From Mesonia mobilis DSM 19841 (GTDB taxonomy: Bacteria > Bacteroidota > Bacteroidia > Flavobacteriales > Flavobacteriaceae): a stretch of DNA of 64,000 nt. The stretch is taken from NCBI RefSeq assembly GCF_000423405.1, contig NZ_AUHX01000004.1, forward strand, positions 186,001 through 250,000. The letters run 5' to 3'. Shown here one piece after another: positions 45,069 to 54,782 of the stretch (positions are counted from its first letter, which is position 1; the number at the start of each line of letters is the position of its first letter). The notes beneath the pieces were generated by a model, which was not told where the DNA came from, made no database searches, and saw only the letters and a program-made list of their open reading frames with translations. The position numbers and the translations under genes were made by a program.

Positions 45069-45671
45069 ATGATGAATTACACCAACAAAGAAATACCACT
45101 TTCCATAAAAGATCAAGTTGAAGTTGCTCTAACCCATTATCCGCAACTCAAGGATACCCCCATTGCATTTCGGTTTAAAAAAGAGATTAAAAAATCGACT
45201 ATGCAAGCGCAACCAACGTATGCAAGTATCTTTAAAAGCCGAAAAAATAGAGCCTATGTAATTTTAATTTCTGAAAAGTTTCATATTGAAGGAGAAGAAT
45301 TTTCAATTCTAGATGTGGAAGACGATGTGCTTATTGGCTGGATTGGTCACGAGTTAGGGCACGTGATGGATTATCGCGATCGAAGTACATTAAATATGAT
45401 CTCTTTTGCCTTAAAATACTTATTTTCTACTACTCACATTCAAGAAGTGGAACGTGCCGCAGATACTTACGCTGTAAAACACGGAATGTATCAATACATT
45501 TTGGCAACGAAGAATTTTATTTTAAATAACACCAGTATTTCACCCAAATATAAAAACAGAATAAAACGTTTATACATGTCGCCAGAAGAAATTATGGAAC
45601 TGGTAAATCACCTCGATATTGCTGATGTTGAAAAAGAGGTTGAAAAAGAACTTCAGAAAGAGAGTTTATAA
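45069..45671 (+). CDS. Zinc metalloprotease-like protein (HELGH)
   Basis: 200 residues. The gluzincin-type site HELGH is at 94-98, preceded by LIGWIG, and the likely third ligand lies in EVERAADTYAV near 126-131. This is the pattern of M48-like or related small peptidases, but the M48 membrane parts are missing. The C-terminal 45 residues are helical and charged. I know no substrate. The start is ATG-ATG; either may be used. It is followed by a hairpin and a long bidirectional terminator. Confidence 0.7.
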   Translation: MMNYTNKEIPLSIKDQVEVALTHYPQLKDTPIAFRFKKEIKKSTMQAQPTYASIFKSRKNRAYVILISEKFHIEGEEFSILDVEDDVLIGWIGHELGHVMDYRDRSTLNMISFALKYLFSTTHIQEVERAADTYAVKHGMYQYILATKNFILNNTSISPKYKNRIKRLYMSPEEIMELVNHLDIADVEKEVEKELQKESL

Positions 45672-45717
45672 ATCTTTCGATATTCGTTAAGAAAAAGCTG
45701 GTTTGATGCTCTAGGTG

Positions 45718-45744
45718 AGATGCTGAATCAAGTTCAGCATGATG
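45718..45744. repeat. Family A hairpin (reverse orientation)
   Basis: ATGCTGAA-TCAAG-TTCAGCAT, the same loop as the repeats at 25181 and 25583 but outside the main repeat sea. Confidence 0.7.
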
Positions 45745-45760
45745 TAGACAAACATTTAGA

Positions 45761-45807
45761 ACTAAAAATCACCTTAATCTGGTTTTTTAAGATAAGGTGA
45801 TTTTAGT
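45761..45807. terminator. Bidirectional terminator
   Basis: ACTAAAAATCACCTTA pairs with TAAGGTGATTTTAGT, 15 pairs with one bulged A. It lies between the convergent metalloprotease and GH3 genes. Confidence 0.75.
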
Positions 45808-45859
45808 ATATATGAGTATTGAATTAAATTCAGCATCTAACTTTTTGATATTTTAAAAA

Positions 45860-47389
45860 CTAAGAATTCTGTTTTACGAACTCAGTGAATTCTTCGTACT
45901 TTTCTTCGCCCATTACTTTTTCCATTTTTACTTGTCCGCCTTTTTTCTTGTAGGCGCCACTCCACTCGTAAAAAATTTCCATCGGGAGTAGATTTACTTT
46001 TACGCCTTTTAAGGCTTTCGATCTCGCTACGCTATAGTTTTTGTTAGCATCTTTTAGATTTTTATCTAAAGCTTCCGCAAGCTCTTCTTCAGAAACAGAA
46101 ATTTCTTGATCGGTACCAATATGCCAAACGTGATGAAATTCGCCATTTATTTTTACAGCGGCAACGGTAAACTCCGGCAGTTCAATATCAAATTGTTCTT
46201 CGAGTTCTTGAATCGCTTTATTCATTTTATTAACTGAAAGCTGAGAACCTACCACATTTAAGAAAAACTTGGTTCTTCCGGTAATTTTTATTTCAGCTCT
46301 TTCTACGTCGGTAAACGCAATGGTATCGCCAATTAAATAGCGCCAAGTACCGGAAACGGTACTAATCAACAATACGTAATCGACATCTTTCTCTACTTCT
46401 GCTAAGGTTTTTACCGGCGCATCTTGTTTTAAAGAACCATCGGGATTTATGTAATCGGGCTCAAAAGGAACAAATTCAAAATACACGCCATTATCGGTCA
46501 CTAACTCCATCGAAGAAGTTTCAGGACGCATTTGGCAAGCTAGAAAACCTTCGGAAGCTAAATAGGTATCGATCACCGTAATTGGTTTATCCATCAAAGC
46601 TTGGAAACTCTTTTCGTAAGGCTCAAAAGCTACTCCACCAGAAGTGTAAACTTGTAAGTTGGGCCAAACCTCGTGAATATTTTTTACGTTATGATAATCG
46701 ATCACTTCTTTTAGCATCAGCTCCATCCAAGAAGGGATTCCGCTTAAAGCACCAATATCCCAGTTTTTGGCATTTTCGGCAATATGCTTTACACGCTCAT
46801 CCCAATCGTCTATTTGTGCAATTTCTTTACCCGGTTTGTAATAGCCTTGAAACCAAAACGGAATATTACTAGCACTAATCCCACTAATTTCTCCTTCTAA
46901 ATGGCCATCTTTTTCTTGAAGGTTGGTACTACTCCCTAACATCATAATTTCTTTCTCAAAAAAATCGGAAGGCATATCGAAATTAGAAAGTGCGGTCACT
47001 TGCTTGATTCCTGCATTTCTAATCGAATCGATCATCTCGTCGGTTACCGGAATACGCTTACTGGTTTTCCCGGTCGTACCAGAACTTAACGCGTAATACG
47101 ATGGATTTCCCGGCCAAGTAATATCTTCTAAACCTTCGTGCAACTTGTACCACCATTGCTCTTGCATTTGATGATAATCGAAATAAGGAACTTTTTCTTG
47201 AAAAGCTTTTGCGATATCGTCTGCTTCTAAAATTTGCTGAAAACCATAATATTTACCAAAAGCGGTGTCTTTTGCTTTTTCTAGTAAACTTTTTAAAACT
47301 TTTTGCTGGTTTTCGATATGTTTTGAATGTGAAACAAAATTTCCTGCAACGTCGATCGCGCCTTTTATTAAAGAACCTATTATTGCCAT
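45860..47389 (-). CDS. GH3 auxin-responsive promoter family (acyl-adenylate) enzyme
   Basis: 509 residues. An acyl-adenylating enzyme of the GH3 family: YYALSSGTTGKTSKRIPVTD gives the ATP-binding loop near 98-117, and later come VIDTYLASEGFLACQ and KITGRTKFFLNVVGSQLS, which hold the second and third adenylate motifs. In plants such enzymes join amino acids to jasmonate or auxin. In Bacteroidota the substrate is unknown. It stands alone on the minus strand. Confidence 0.88.
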   Translation of the reverse strand: MAIIGSLIKGAIDVAGNFVSHSKHIENQQKVLKSLLEKAKDTAFGKYYGFQQILEADDIAKAFQEKVPYFDYHQMQEQWWYKLHEGLEDITWPGNPSYYALSSGTTGKTSKRIPVTDEMIDSIRNAGIKQVTALSNFDMPSDFFEKEIMMLGSSTNLQEKDGHLEGEISGISASNIPFWFQGYYKPGKEIAQIDDWDERVKHIAENAKNWDIGALSGIPSWMELMLKEVIDYHNVKNIHEVWPNLQVYTSGGVAFEPYEKSFQALMDKPITVIDTYLASEGFLACQMRPETSSMELVTDNGVYFEFVPFEPDYINPDGSLKQDAPVKTLAEVEKDVDYVLLISTVSGTWRYLIGDTIAFTDVERAEIKITGRTKFFLNVVGSQLSVNKMNKAIQELEEQFDIELPEFTVAAVKINGEFHHVWHIGTDQEISVSEEELAEALDKNLKDANKNYSVARSKALKGVKVNLLPMEIFYEWSGAYKKKGGQVKMEKVMGEEKYEEFTEFVKQNS

Positions 47390-47921
47390 TTTCTGAAAGA
47401 ATTTCTTAGTTTCTCAAAGATAATTTGAAATGCTTTTGAAAGGAAAAACCCCAACCTAAATGTTTGTTAATTGATGTTAGCGGAAGTCTAAATATAATTT
47501 ATTCCCTTAAAGACTTTAAGCGTTTATTTTTAGTTATTTAAAACTCAGCACTCCTGCAAGGTCTTTTTTTGACTTCGTAAAATATTTTTTTTTAATGTGA
47601 AATACCTACAAGGTTTACCAAACCTTGCAGGAATAATCTTCTCATTAGAATTTTACTAAATTTATAATTTTGAATCTCATCTTGAAAAGTTTTTTCTTAT
47701 CTGGATGCGATTCAGGATCAAGCACGGAATAACGCTAAGCTTTCTTTTAAAATTTGATGAAGAATTTGGGTTAGGGATTGTAGCGGCATCCTTTTTTTGC
47801 TTTGATAAGTGGCAAAAAAAGATATAGCGTAAAGCCCGACCAACATCAGTTGGGAACCCCCTGAAAAAAGACGAAAAAATCGTTGTTAATGTTTATATTT
47901 GTAGCCTAAAATATTTTCAGG
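47390..47921. repeat. 0.5-kb intergenic region with repeat-like hairpins
   Basis: No gene is seen. CCTGCAAGGT near 47551 and ACCTTGCAGG near 47625 form an inverted pair, with an inner AAGGTTT-acc-AAACCTT hairpin. At about 47777-47855 a separate element has CTTTTTTTGC paired with GCAAAAAAAG and the tail AGATATAGCGTAAAGCCCGA. Both look like dispersed elements of this lineage, different from families A to E. The end holds a -7 box. Confidence 0.55.
47894..47901 (+). promoter_or_regulatory. -7 box for the GNAT gene
   Basis: TATATTTG matches TAnnTTTG, 20 bases before the TTG start at 47922. No -33 TTG at normal spacing. Confidence 0.45.
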
Positions 47922-48521
47922 TTGGATAAAGAAGTGATTATAGACAGGGTTGCCGAAATTTTGAAAGAAACACCGGCATCGATGCAGATTGTAAAAAAAG
48001 GTGGAGATCGTGATGCGCGTTTTAAATATTTAGCGCGACATATGGTTGAAAAAGCAATTGCTAAAGATGCATTGATCCTTTCTTCTAACGAAATGGGAAT
48101 TGCGATCGTGTTGCGTAACAGCACGAGCAAAACCGGCTTTTTTAAAGAAACGATTGAAAATATAAAATTGGTTTTAAATGTAACGGGCTTTAAAAATGTT
48201 TCGACCATTTTAAAGAACCAGAAGTACATTAAAAATCAGCGTCCTGCGAACGAAGACTACTTATATTGCTGGTTTTGGGGAATTTCTAAAGATGCGCGTG
48301 GTGCCGACACTCAGGTTGGTAAAGAGATGAAAGATGAATTTTTACGTCGCGCTCATTTATACAATTTACCGCTTTATGCTGAAACACAAACCCGAAGAAA
48401 CACGATCGTTTATCAAAAATTTGGATTCGATTTATTTCATACTTGGGAGCGTGAAGATGGTAAAACGATGTATTTTATGAAATACGATCCTACCAAACAC
48501 GAAGATAAATACACGAAATAA
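47922..48521 (+). CDS. GNAT-fold acetyltransferase-like protein
   Basis: 199 residues. YLYCWFWGISKDARGADTQ followed by LPLYAETQTRRNTIVYQKFG matches the acetyl-CoA site and the late beta-alpha part of GNAT proteins, with the usual FGFDLFHTW end. It is a cytoplasmic enzyme that probably acetylates a small molecule or an amine; the substrate is unknown. The start is TTG, with no ATG before the first helix. Its 3' end lies 1 base from the convergent outer-membrane gene. Confidence 0.75.
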   Translation: MDKEVIIDRVAEILKETPASMQIVKKGGDRDARFKYLARHMVEKAIAKDALILSSNEMGIAIVLRNSTSKTGFFKETIENIKLVLNVTGFKNVSTILKNQKYIKNQRPANEDYLYCWFWGISKDARGADTQVGKEMKDEFLRRAHLYNLPLYAETQTRRNTIVYQKFGFDLFHTWEREDGKTMYFMKYDPTKHEDKYTK

Positions 48522-48522
48522 T

Positions 48523-49062
48523 TTATTCTGAAAGTCGGTAAATAAATCCGAAGGTAAATGTATCGTAACGTTTGCCGAAACTGCGAATATTATATTCTGC
48601 AAATAAATGTAGGTGCTCACCCAGCGGCAAAATTCCCATCAACTTTAAATTGGCGGCGTGGTTAATGTTTCCGGTTGTGAAGAATAATTCTGTGGTATCG
48701 GGGTTTCGCTCATCGATAGGAAAATTATTGGCCACATAACCTAAACCTGCATAAATATTAGCAGTAGAAACTTGAAAGATCTGGTAATTGGCTCCCAGAC
48801 CAAATGCGTGGTAAGTCTCGGTATTTTGGGCAATAACATCTCTTCTAAAAAATAAGTTGTACTCTCCGTAGAGATTCCACTTTTCATTTAAATGATATTG
48901 AGATTTTAGATGAATACCCCATTCGTCTTGTAAACCGGTGCTTATGTTGGCGCCCAAACCAAAATCGATGGCTTGTTGCGAAAAAGCAGAAAAGCCTCCG
49001 ATAAAGAGGCTTAGTATGATTAGAGAATTTTTCAATCTATTTACTGGCAAAAAGTTCGACAT
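48523..49062 (-). CDS. Outer-membrane beta-barrel protein, unknown function
   Basis: 179 residues: signal peptide (LKNSLIILSLFIGGFSAFSQ), then alternating strands such as WNLYGEYNLFFRRD and HLHLFAEYNIRSFG ending in an aromatic FTFGFIYRLSE, the usual barrel end. The ATG at 49062 overlaps the sigma-54 regulator by 26 bases. A TTG at 49035, right after that stop, would give a more typical signal peptide and may be the true start. Probably a small porin-like or structural barrel. Confidence 0.65.
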   Translation of the reverse strand: MSNFLPVNRLKNSLIILSLFIGGFSAFSQQAIDFGLGANISTGLQDEWGIHLKSQYHLNEKWNLYGEYNLFFRRDVIAQNTETYHAFGLGANYQIFQVSTANIYAGLGYVANNFPIDERNPDTTELFFTTGNINHAANLKLMGILPLGEHLHLFAEYNIRSFGKRYDTFTFGFIYRLSE

Positions 49063-50200
49063 CTTTTTTATCGATTTTAGTTCCGCCTAAGATAATTAAA
49101 CGTTCGATAACATTTCGCAATTCCCGAATATTTCCCGTCCAATCGTATTCTTGCAAAAGCTGAAGCGCTTCTTTACTGAATTCTTTTTGCTGCGTGCCTT
49201 GTTCTTCTGCTACTTTTTTAGTGAAATGATCGACCAATAACGGAATATCGTCTCGGCGATCGTTAAGCTTTGGTACTCGAATTAAAATAACCGCTAAACG
49301 ATGGTATAGGTCTTCTCGAAATTTTTTGTCTTCAATTTCTTTTTTCAGGTTCTTATTGGTCGCCGCTACCACACGTACATTTACTTTTATGTCTTTATCG
49401 CTCCCTACACGCTGAATTTTATTTTCTTGCAACGCTCGTAAAACTTTGGCTTGTGCCGGCAGACTCATATCGCCAATTTCATCTAGAAAAATAGTTCCGC
49501 CGTTTGCAGCTTCAAATTTACCGGCGCGATCTTTATTGGCAGAAGTAAAAGCTCCTTTTACGTGACCAAATAATTCACTTTCTATTAATTCTGAAGGGAT
49601 CGCGGCGCAATTCACCTCGATCATCGGGCCTTTAGAACGTTCACTCTTTTGATGCAACCAATGTGCAACCAATTCTTTACCGGTACCGTTTTCTCCGGTA
49701 ATAAGCACACGCGCTTCGGTTGGTGCTACTTTCTCGATCATTTCTTTGATCTGGTTGATTTCGCTAGATTCACCAATCATTTGATATTGCTTGCTTACCT
49801 TTTTCTTTAATCGCTTATTTTCGGTTACCAATTCTTTACGGTCTAAAGCTATTCTCACCGTATTTAATAATCGGTTTAAATCTGGCGGTTTAGAAATGTA
49901 ATCGAAAGCGCCAAGCTTCATCGTATCGACAGCTGTTTCTAGATCGCCGTGACCGGAAATCATCACAAAAGGTGTTTCCGGTTTTATTTTTTTAGTAGCT
50001 TCTAAAACTTCAATGCCATCCATTTTTGGCATTTTGATATCGCAAAGCACTAAATCGTAATCTTCTTCTTTTATTTTTTCCATCGCAGCTAAACCATCTT
50101 CGGCTTCTTCTACGAGGTAATCTTTACTTTCTTCGGTAAGTATTTTTTTTAGCACCCTTCTAATGGCTGCTTCATCTTCAATAACCAGTATTTTAGACAT
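49037..50200 (-). CDS. Sigma-54-dependent response regulator lacking a DNA-binding domain
   Basis: 387 residues. The receiver domain has the phosphorylation site Asp54 (LVLCDIKMPKMDG). The AAA+ domain has Walker A GENGTGKELVAHW, the sigma-54 contact loop as GAFTSA rather than GAFTGA, Walker B GGTIFLDEIGDM and the sensor REDLYHRLAV. The usual NtrC Fis-type HTH (about 60 more residues) is missing: the chain ends at KIDKKDVELFASK soon after the AAA+ lid. It may act on free sigma-54 holoenzyme or with a partner that binds DNA. It shares an operon with two outer-membrane proteins. No histidine kinase gene is adjacent. Confidence 0.88.
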   Translation of the reverse strand: MSKILVIEDEAAIRRVLKKILTEESKDYLVEEAEDGLAAMEKIKEEDYDLVLCDIKMPKMDGIEVLEATKKIKPETPFVMISGHGDLETAVDTMKLGAFDYISKPPDLNRLLNTVRIALDRKELVTENKRLKKKVSKQYQMIGESSEINQIKEMIEKVAPTEARVLITGENGTGKELVAHWLHQKSERSKGPMIEVNCAAIPSELIESELFGHVKGAFTSANKDRAGKFEAANGGTIFLDEIGDMSLPAQAKVLRALQENKIQRVGSDKDIKVNVRVVAATNKNLKKEIEDKKFREDLYHRLAVILIRVPKLNDRRDDIPLLVDHFTKKVAEEQGTQQKEFSKEALQLLQEYDWTGNIRELRNVIERLIILGGTKIDKKDVELFASK

Positions 50201-50202
50201 AA

Positions 50203-51102
50203 TTATATTTTAAATTTGAGTCCGCTACGAATGTAAAATGTATTATCATTTTCGATTACAAACACATCGTCTCGATCGTTATTTCTTATTCTATATTCAT
50301 TATAAACCGTATGACCAGCGTAGCAGTAATATAATAAATGATCGGTAAAGTAATGCTCAAAACCAATCCCTAAAGTAACATTGGTCATCGAAATATTTTC
50401 ACCTATTCTAGATGAACCCGCAACTTGCACATTGTTCTGAATATTAGCGAAAAAATTATCTAAAGTAGCAAATGCCTGTAAATGATTTTTATCGTTGAAG
50501 CTATAACGAATTAATGATTTTGGCACTCCGGCTGTATACGACCAGGTTTTATTGATTTCTCTGTAGTAATTTACTAAAGGGATAGGATAATTTCTTCCGG
50601 GCGTTGTGCTATAGATAAGACCTAAAATCCAACGATAGGGTTTGCCTACTACTACTTCTCCTTCTTTACGTTCTTTCACGTCGTTTATCGCATAGATTGC
50701 TCCCTGATAAATAAAGTCGTCATTAACCAAAGATGTTTCAAAATTAGAGGCAATTCTTAAGCCTACTTTACCTGCTATTCTCCAATTAGAATTTTTAATT
50801 TTTCTTATATAGCCAACACTTCCTTCAAAACGTTGGGTATTTCCGATACGTTGAGGATCAAAAGGTAATTCTCCTTCAAAATCTAAATCGAGGTAACGAT
50901 ATTCAAGACCGATTACTAAATAATCTTTTTTTATAGGAATTGGAGCTTGAATTAATGCACGGAATCTGTTTAAAGACTGGTTTCCGTTTGAAAAAGGAAT
51001 TCTTAAATACTCAATTCTCGCTAGATCTGTAGTTTGAGATTGTACAGAAAATGATATTAAACAAATGCTAAGTATGAAAAATATCTTTTTATAATTGGTC
51101 AT
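50203..51102 (-). CDS. DUF6268 outer-membrane beta-barrel protein
   Basis: 299 residues with a signal peptide (MTNYKKIFFILSICLISFSV...QSQ) and regularly spaced strands ending with FYIRSGLKFKI. The segment GLEYRYLDLDF and the length fit DUF6268. It lies 2 bases upstream of the sigma-54 regulator gene, so they are co-transcribed. Function unknown; probably a barrel of 12 or more strands in the outer membrane. Confidence 0.75.
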   Translation of the reverse strand: MTNYKKIFFILSICLISFSVQSQTTDLARIEYLRIPFSNGNQSLNRFRALIQAPIPIKKDYLVIGLEYRYLDLDFEGELPFDPQRIGNTQRFEGSVGYIRKIKNSNWRIAGKVGLRIASNFETSLVNDDFIYQGAIYAINDVKERKEGEVVVGKPYRWILGLIYSTTPGRNYPIPLVNYYREINKTWSYTAGVPKSLIRYSFNDKNHLQAFATLDNFFANIQNNVQVAGSSRIGENISMTNVTLGIGFEHYFTDHLLYYCYAGHTVYNEYRIRNNDRDDVFVIENDNTFYIRSGLKFKI

Positions 51103-51209
51103 AGAGTTAGTTTAGTTATGCTTAAATAAACACAATGAGCCAATTTAATAGAATAGTGTTAAAAGATAATTGTTCTTAACTTTATTTTGGGGAATTCTTA
51201 AAAAACTCC

Positions 51210-52508
51210 TTAATATTTTAACCAGCGATATAACTCTTTATAACTCGGTTTTTTACCATACATTAATATACCAACTCGATAAATTTTAGCTGCGATCCAA
51301 ACTAAAGCGAAAATAGACAAGACTAAAATGAGTATTGAAAGTAAAATTTCCCACCATGCGACACCAAAAGGAATACGCATTAACATTACCACCGGAGAGG
51401 TTAAAGGTATGTATGAAAAAATGGTACTCACCATCCCGTGAGGATTATCGATCACAGAAAAGAAACCTACATAAATCCCTAGCATAAGTGGGATAATGAT
51501 AGGAAACATAAACTGTTGCGTATCGGTTTCACTATCGACAGCTGCGCCAATAGCAGCGTAAACCGAACTGTATAAAAAGTAACCGCCAATAAAATAAATT
51601 AAAAAGCAACCGATGATTTTTGCTAATGGAAGATGAACAATATCGGTTAATAATTTTCTGATTTCATCTTGAGAACCTGCATCTAATTGCGTGGCAGGAA
51701 CGGGAGTTGAGCTTGAAATATCGACGCCAAAAATACCGGTGACCACAAAAAGAAGTATGCTTCCAAAGACAATCCAAATGGCGAATTGAGTTATTCCTGC
51801 GAAACTTGTCCCGAGAATTTTACCGATCATTAATTGGATAGGTTTAACCGAAGAAATAATGATCTCGATAATGCGGTTGGTTTTTTCTTCAATTACACTG
51901 CGCATCACCATATTCCCATAAATAATAATGAACATCATTAACAAGTAACCGGCGGCTCCCCCAAAAAACATTTTTACGTAATTGGAAAGTTTTGAGGTTT
52001 CTTCACCTGAAAAATTTTCGATCTGAAGGTTTACTTCTGTTTTTGCTTGATTAATTGCATTTAGATCTACGCCGCGTCGTTGCAACTCTTTTTCAGTTAA
52101 AACGGAAGAGATTTTATTTTCAATTTGATTAATAAAAGAAATACCCGGCGCTTTATTGGCAAAAAATTCAGTATGCTTTGCTAAGTATTGATTATCGGTA
52201 GAATTGGGGAAAAACAACAATCCGTAATAATCTTTTTTATCTACCGAATCGATCGCAGCTTCTAATGGCATATCTGAAAAATCGAAATAGCTAATATCTT
52301 CATCTGAAGAAAATTCTGAAAAGAAAGTTTCACTTTCATCATAAATAGCCACAATTTTATTTTCATCACTGTTCAAACTACTTAGATAAGCAATTAAAAC
52401 AACCATCCCAACCATAATAATCGGACTCAAAAACGTCATGATCATAAACGTTTTATTACGAACACGAGCCAAATATTCTCTTATAATAATGAGCTTTAAA
52501 TTACGCAT
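51210..52508 (-). CDS. ABC transporter permease (NatB/ABC-2 type)
   Basis: 432 residues. One membrane segment near 20-42, a large extracytoplasmic part (about 45-170), then about five membrane segments from 180 to 420. VMRSVIEEKTNRIIEIIISS near 205 is the family marker. These permeases with NatA-like ATPases export Na+ or small molecules. The start overlaps the ATPase gene by 8 bases. Confidence 0.88.
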   Translation of the reverse strand: MRNLKLIIIREYLARVRNKTFMIMTFLSPIIMVGMVVLIAYLSSLNSDENKIVAIYDESETFFSEFSSDEDISYFDFSDMPLEAAIDSVDKKDYYGLLFFPNSTDNQYLAKHTEFFANKAPGISFINQIENKISSVLTEKELQRRGVDLNAINQAKTEVNLQIENFSGEETSKLSNYVKMFFGGAAGYLLMMFIIIYGNMVMRSVIEEKTNRIIEIIISSVKPIQLMIGKILGTSFAGITQFAIWIVFGSILLFVVTGIFGVDISSSTPVPATQLDAGSQDEIRKLLTDIVHLPLAKIIGCFLIYFIGGYFLYSSVYAAIGAAVDSETDTQQFMFPIIIPLMLGIYVGFFSVIDNPHGMVSTIFSYIPLTSPVVMLMRIPFGVAWWEILLSILILVLSIFALVWIAAKIYRVGILMYGKKPSYKELYRWLKY

Positions 52509-53430
52509 GCGACTGAATGGTTTTAATAAAAATATCGTTTACTGAAGGAACAACTTCTACAAAATGATTAATACGACCGTGATTCATTAAAAAAGCCAAT
52601 AGATCGTTTTGCGAATATTGTTCTGCGATTTGTATGTTTACTTGTAAGTCTTGATGAATGCTATGAAAAAATGTAGGCTCTATGTTGAATTTTTCTTTTG
52701 CCTGTTGAAGAAAATACTCTTCATTTTCAACCTCTACCCCTACTTGATAGGTATTCGATTTAAATTTCTTTTTGATGGAAGAAACCTTCCCATCTAATAA
52801 TTTATTCGATTTATGAATAAGTGCCATATAATCGCAAAGCTCTTCAACACTTTCCATCCGGTGGGTTGAAAATAAGATCGTCGCACCATCTTCACGCAAT
52901 TTTAAAATTTCATCACGAATTAAATTAGCATTTACAGGATCGAAACCACTAAAAGGTTCATCAAAAATCAGCAGTTTGGGTTGATGTAAAACCGTAACGA
53001 TAAACTGAATTTTTTGAGCCATTCCTTTAGAAAGCTCTTGTATTTTTTTATTCCACCAGTCGCCAATTTCTAAACGCTCAAACCAATATTTTAAACGTTT
53101 TGTAGCTTCTTTTTTAGATAAGCCTTTAAGTTGCGCTAAATACAAAACCTGCTCTCCAACCTTCATACTTTTATACAAACCTCGCTCTTCCGGTAAATAC
53201 CCAATATACTGAATATGTTCTGGTTGAAGCGGTTCTCCATCTAATAGTATTTTACCTTCATCGGGCATCGTAATTTGATTCACAATTCGAATAAAGGTCG
53301 TTTTTCCTGCTCCGTTAGGACCAAGAATACCAAAAATACTTTGTTTGGGAACTTCTATAGAAAGTTGATTTAAGGCTCTAAAATCTCCGTAATTTTTAGA
53401 AACTTTATCTGCGACTAAGAGGTTTTGCAT
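52501..53430 (-). CDS. ABC transporter ATP-binding protein (NatA type)
   Basis: 309 residues from the ATG at 53430. Walker A GPNGAGKTTFIRI, signature ELSKGMAQKIQF, Walker B LLIFDEPFSGFDP and switch His in ILFSTHRMESVEEL. After residue 220 comes a C-terminal domain typical of the NatA/DUF4162 group. Earlier in-frame starts (ATG 53436, TTG 53439) add only three residues. Partner of the overlapping permease gene. Confidence 0.9.
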   Translation of the reverse strand: MQNLLVADKVSKNYGDFRALNQLSIEVPKQSIFGILGPNGAGKTTFIRIVNQITMPDEGKILLDGEPLQPEHIQYIGYLPEERGLYKSMKVGEQVLYLAQLKGLSKKEATKRLKYWFERLEIGDWWNKKIQELSKGMAQKIQFIVTVLHQPKLLIFDEPFSGFDPVNANLIRDEILKLREDGATILFSTHRMESVEELCDYMALIHKSNKLLDGKVSSIKKKFKSNTYQVGVEVENEEYFLQQAKEKFNIEPTFFHSIHQDLQVNIQIAEQYSQNDLLAFLMNHGRINHFVEVVPSVNDIFIKTIQSHA

Positions 53431-53501
53431 ATGCATCAATTATTCAGCAAAAATAGATAAATCTAAATCAATTTATTTTTACAAACTGGCTTAAAAATAA
53501 A

Positions 53502-53534
53502 ACCCATCCTTAAATTGATAGACTTAAGGATGGG
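53502..53534 (-). terminator. Intrinsic terminator after dnaJ
   Basis: 11-bp stem CCCATCCTTAA / TTAAGGATGGG followed on the minus strand by TTTTATTTTT. A second hairpin, AATATCACTA / TAGTGATATT, lies closer to dnaJ at 53559-53586. Confidence 0.75.
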
Positions 53535-53619
53535 AAAAAAATTGCTATGAAAAAGAAAAATATCACTATAACTAAATAGTGATATTCAAATATATATAAA
53601 ATTTTGTTAATAAACCGAT

Positions 53620-54750
53620 TTATGAAAACATATCTTTAACTTTTTCAAAAAATGATTTATCACTCTTTTCAGGGTTTGGCTCAAAATTCTCGTCACCTTG
53701 CATCTTTTCAAAGAAGTCTTTTTGTTCTTTAGAAAGTGTTTTTGGCGTCCAAACATTTACGTGTACCAATAAATCTCCTTTACCGTAACCATTAATACTT
53801 GGGATACCTTTACCTCGCAGTCTTAAGATTTTTCCGCTTTGTACTCCGGCTTCAATTTTAATTCGAACCTTACCACTAACAGTTTGTATTTCTTTAGACG
53901 CACCTAAAGCAGCTTCTGGATAACTTATGTAAAGATCGTAATGCAAGTTATCACCTTCACGCTGTAAACTTTCGTGCTCTTTTTCTTCAATAGCGACAAG
54001 TAAATCTCCTGCAATTCCGTTACCCGGAGCTTCATTACCTTTACCCCCTACTTTAAGCTGCATACCTTCTACAACTCCAGGCGGTATTTTAATAGATACG
54101 GTTTCTTCTTGTACTTTTAAACCTTGCGCATCGGCATCGGATGGTTTTTGGTCGATCATTTGACCGCTACCTCCACAAACATTACAAGGTGAAGCTGTTT
54201 GCATTCTACCTAAAATGGTATTGGTAACGCGTGTTACTTGACCGGTACCGTTACAAGTTGAACAGGTTTTATAAGTAGTACCTGCAGCTTGAACTTTTCG
54301 TTTAACTTTTACCTTCTTCTCTACTCCGTTAGCAATCTCTTCTAAAGAAAGTTTTACACGAATACGTAGGTTACTCCCTTTTGCTCTTCGTTGACCACCG
54401 CCACCAAAGCCGCCAAAACCAGAGAAACCACCTCCGCCACCGCCAAAAGCGCTACCGAAAATATCACCAAATTGACTGAAGATATCGTCCATATTCATAC
54501 CTCCGCCGCCACCGAAGCCACCAGAACCATCAAAGGCTGCGTGACCCATTTGGTCGTAACGTGCTCTTTTGTCAGGATCGCTTAACACCTCATAGGCTTC
54601 TGCAGATTTTTTAAACATATCTTCTGCTTTGGTATCATCCGGATTTTTATCGGGATGGTACTTAATAGCCATTTTACGATATGCTTTCTTTATTTCTGCA
54701 GCACTAGCATTTTTGCTAACACCTAATATGTCATAATAATCTTCTTTCAT
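53620..54750 (-). CDS. dnaJ: Chaperone DnaJ
   Basis: 376 residues from the ATG at 54750 (a TTG one codon earlier is unlikely). J domain with HPD in [10 protein letters not shown], a Gly/Phe-rich linker at about 75-118, and C-terminal substrate-binding beta domains. The zinc region has only two CxxCxGxG motifs (CSTCNGTG and CNVCGGSG) instead of the four of E. coli DnaJ, which seems usual in this group. It works with DnaK and GrpE; grpE is 30 or so bases upstream. dnaK is not in the window. Confidence 0.95.
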   Translation of the reverse strand: MKEDYYDILGVSKNASAAEIKKAYRKMAIKYHPDKNPDDTKAEDMFKKSAEAYEVLSDPDKRARYDQMGHAAFDGSGGFGGGGGMNMDDIFSQFGDIFGSAFGGGGGGFSGFGGFGGGGQRRAKGSNLRIRVKLSLEEIANGVEKKVKVKRKVQAAGTTYKTCSTCNGTGQVTRVTNTILGRMQTASPCNVCGGSGQMIDQKPSDADAQGLKVQEETVSIKIPPGVVEGMQLKVGGKGNEAPGNGIAGDLLVAIEEKEHESLQREGDNLHYDLYISYPEAALGASKEIQTVSGKVRIKIEAGVQSGKILRLRGKGIPSINGYGKGDLLVHVNVWTPKTLSKEQKDFFEKMQGDENFEPNPEKSDKSFFEKVKDMFS

Positions 54751-54782
54751 CAATATAAATTTCTAAAATTTTTAAAATCGGC

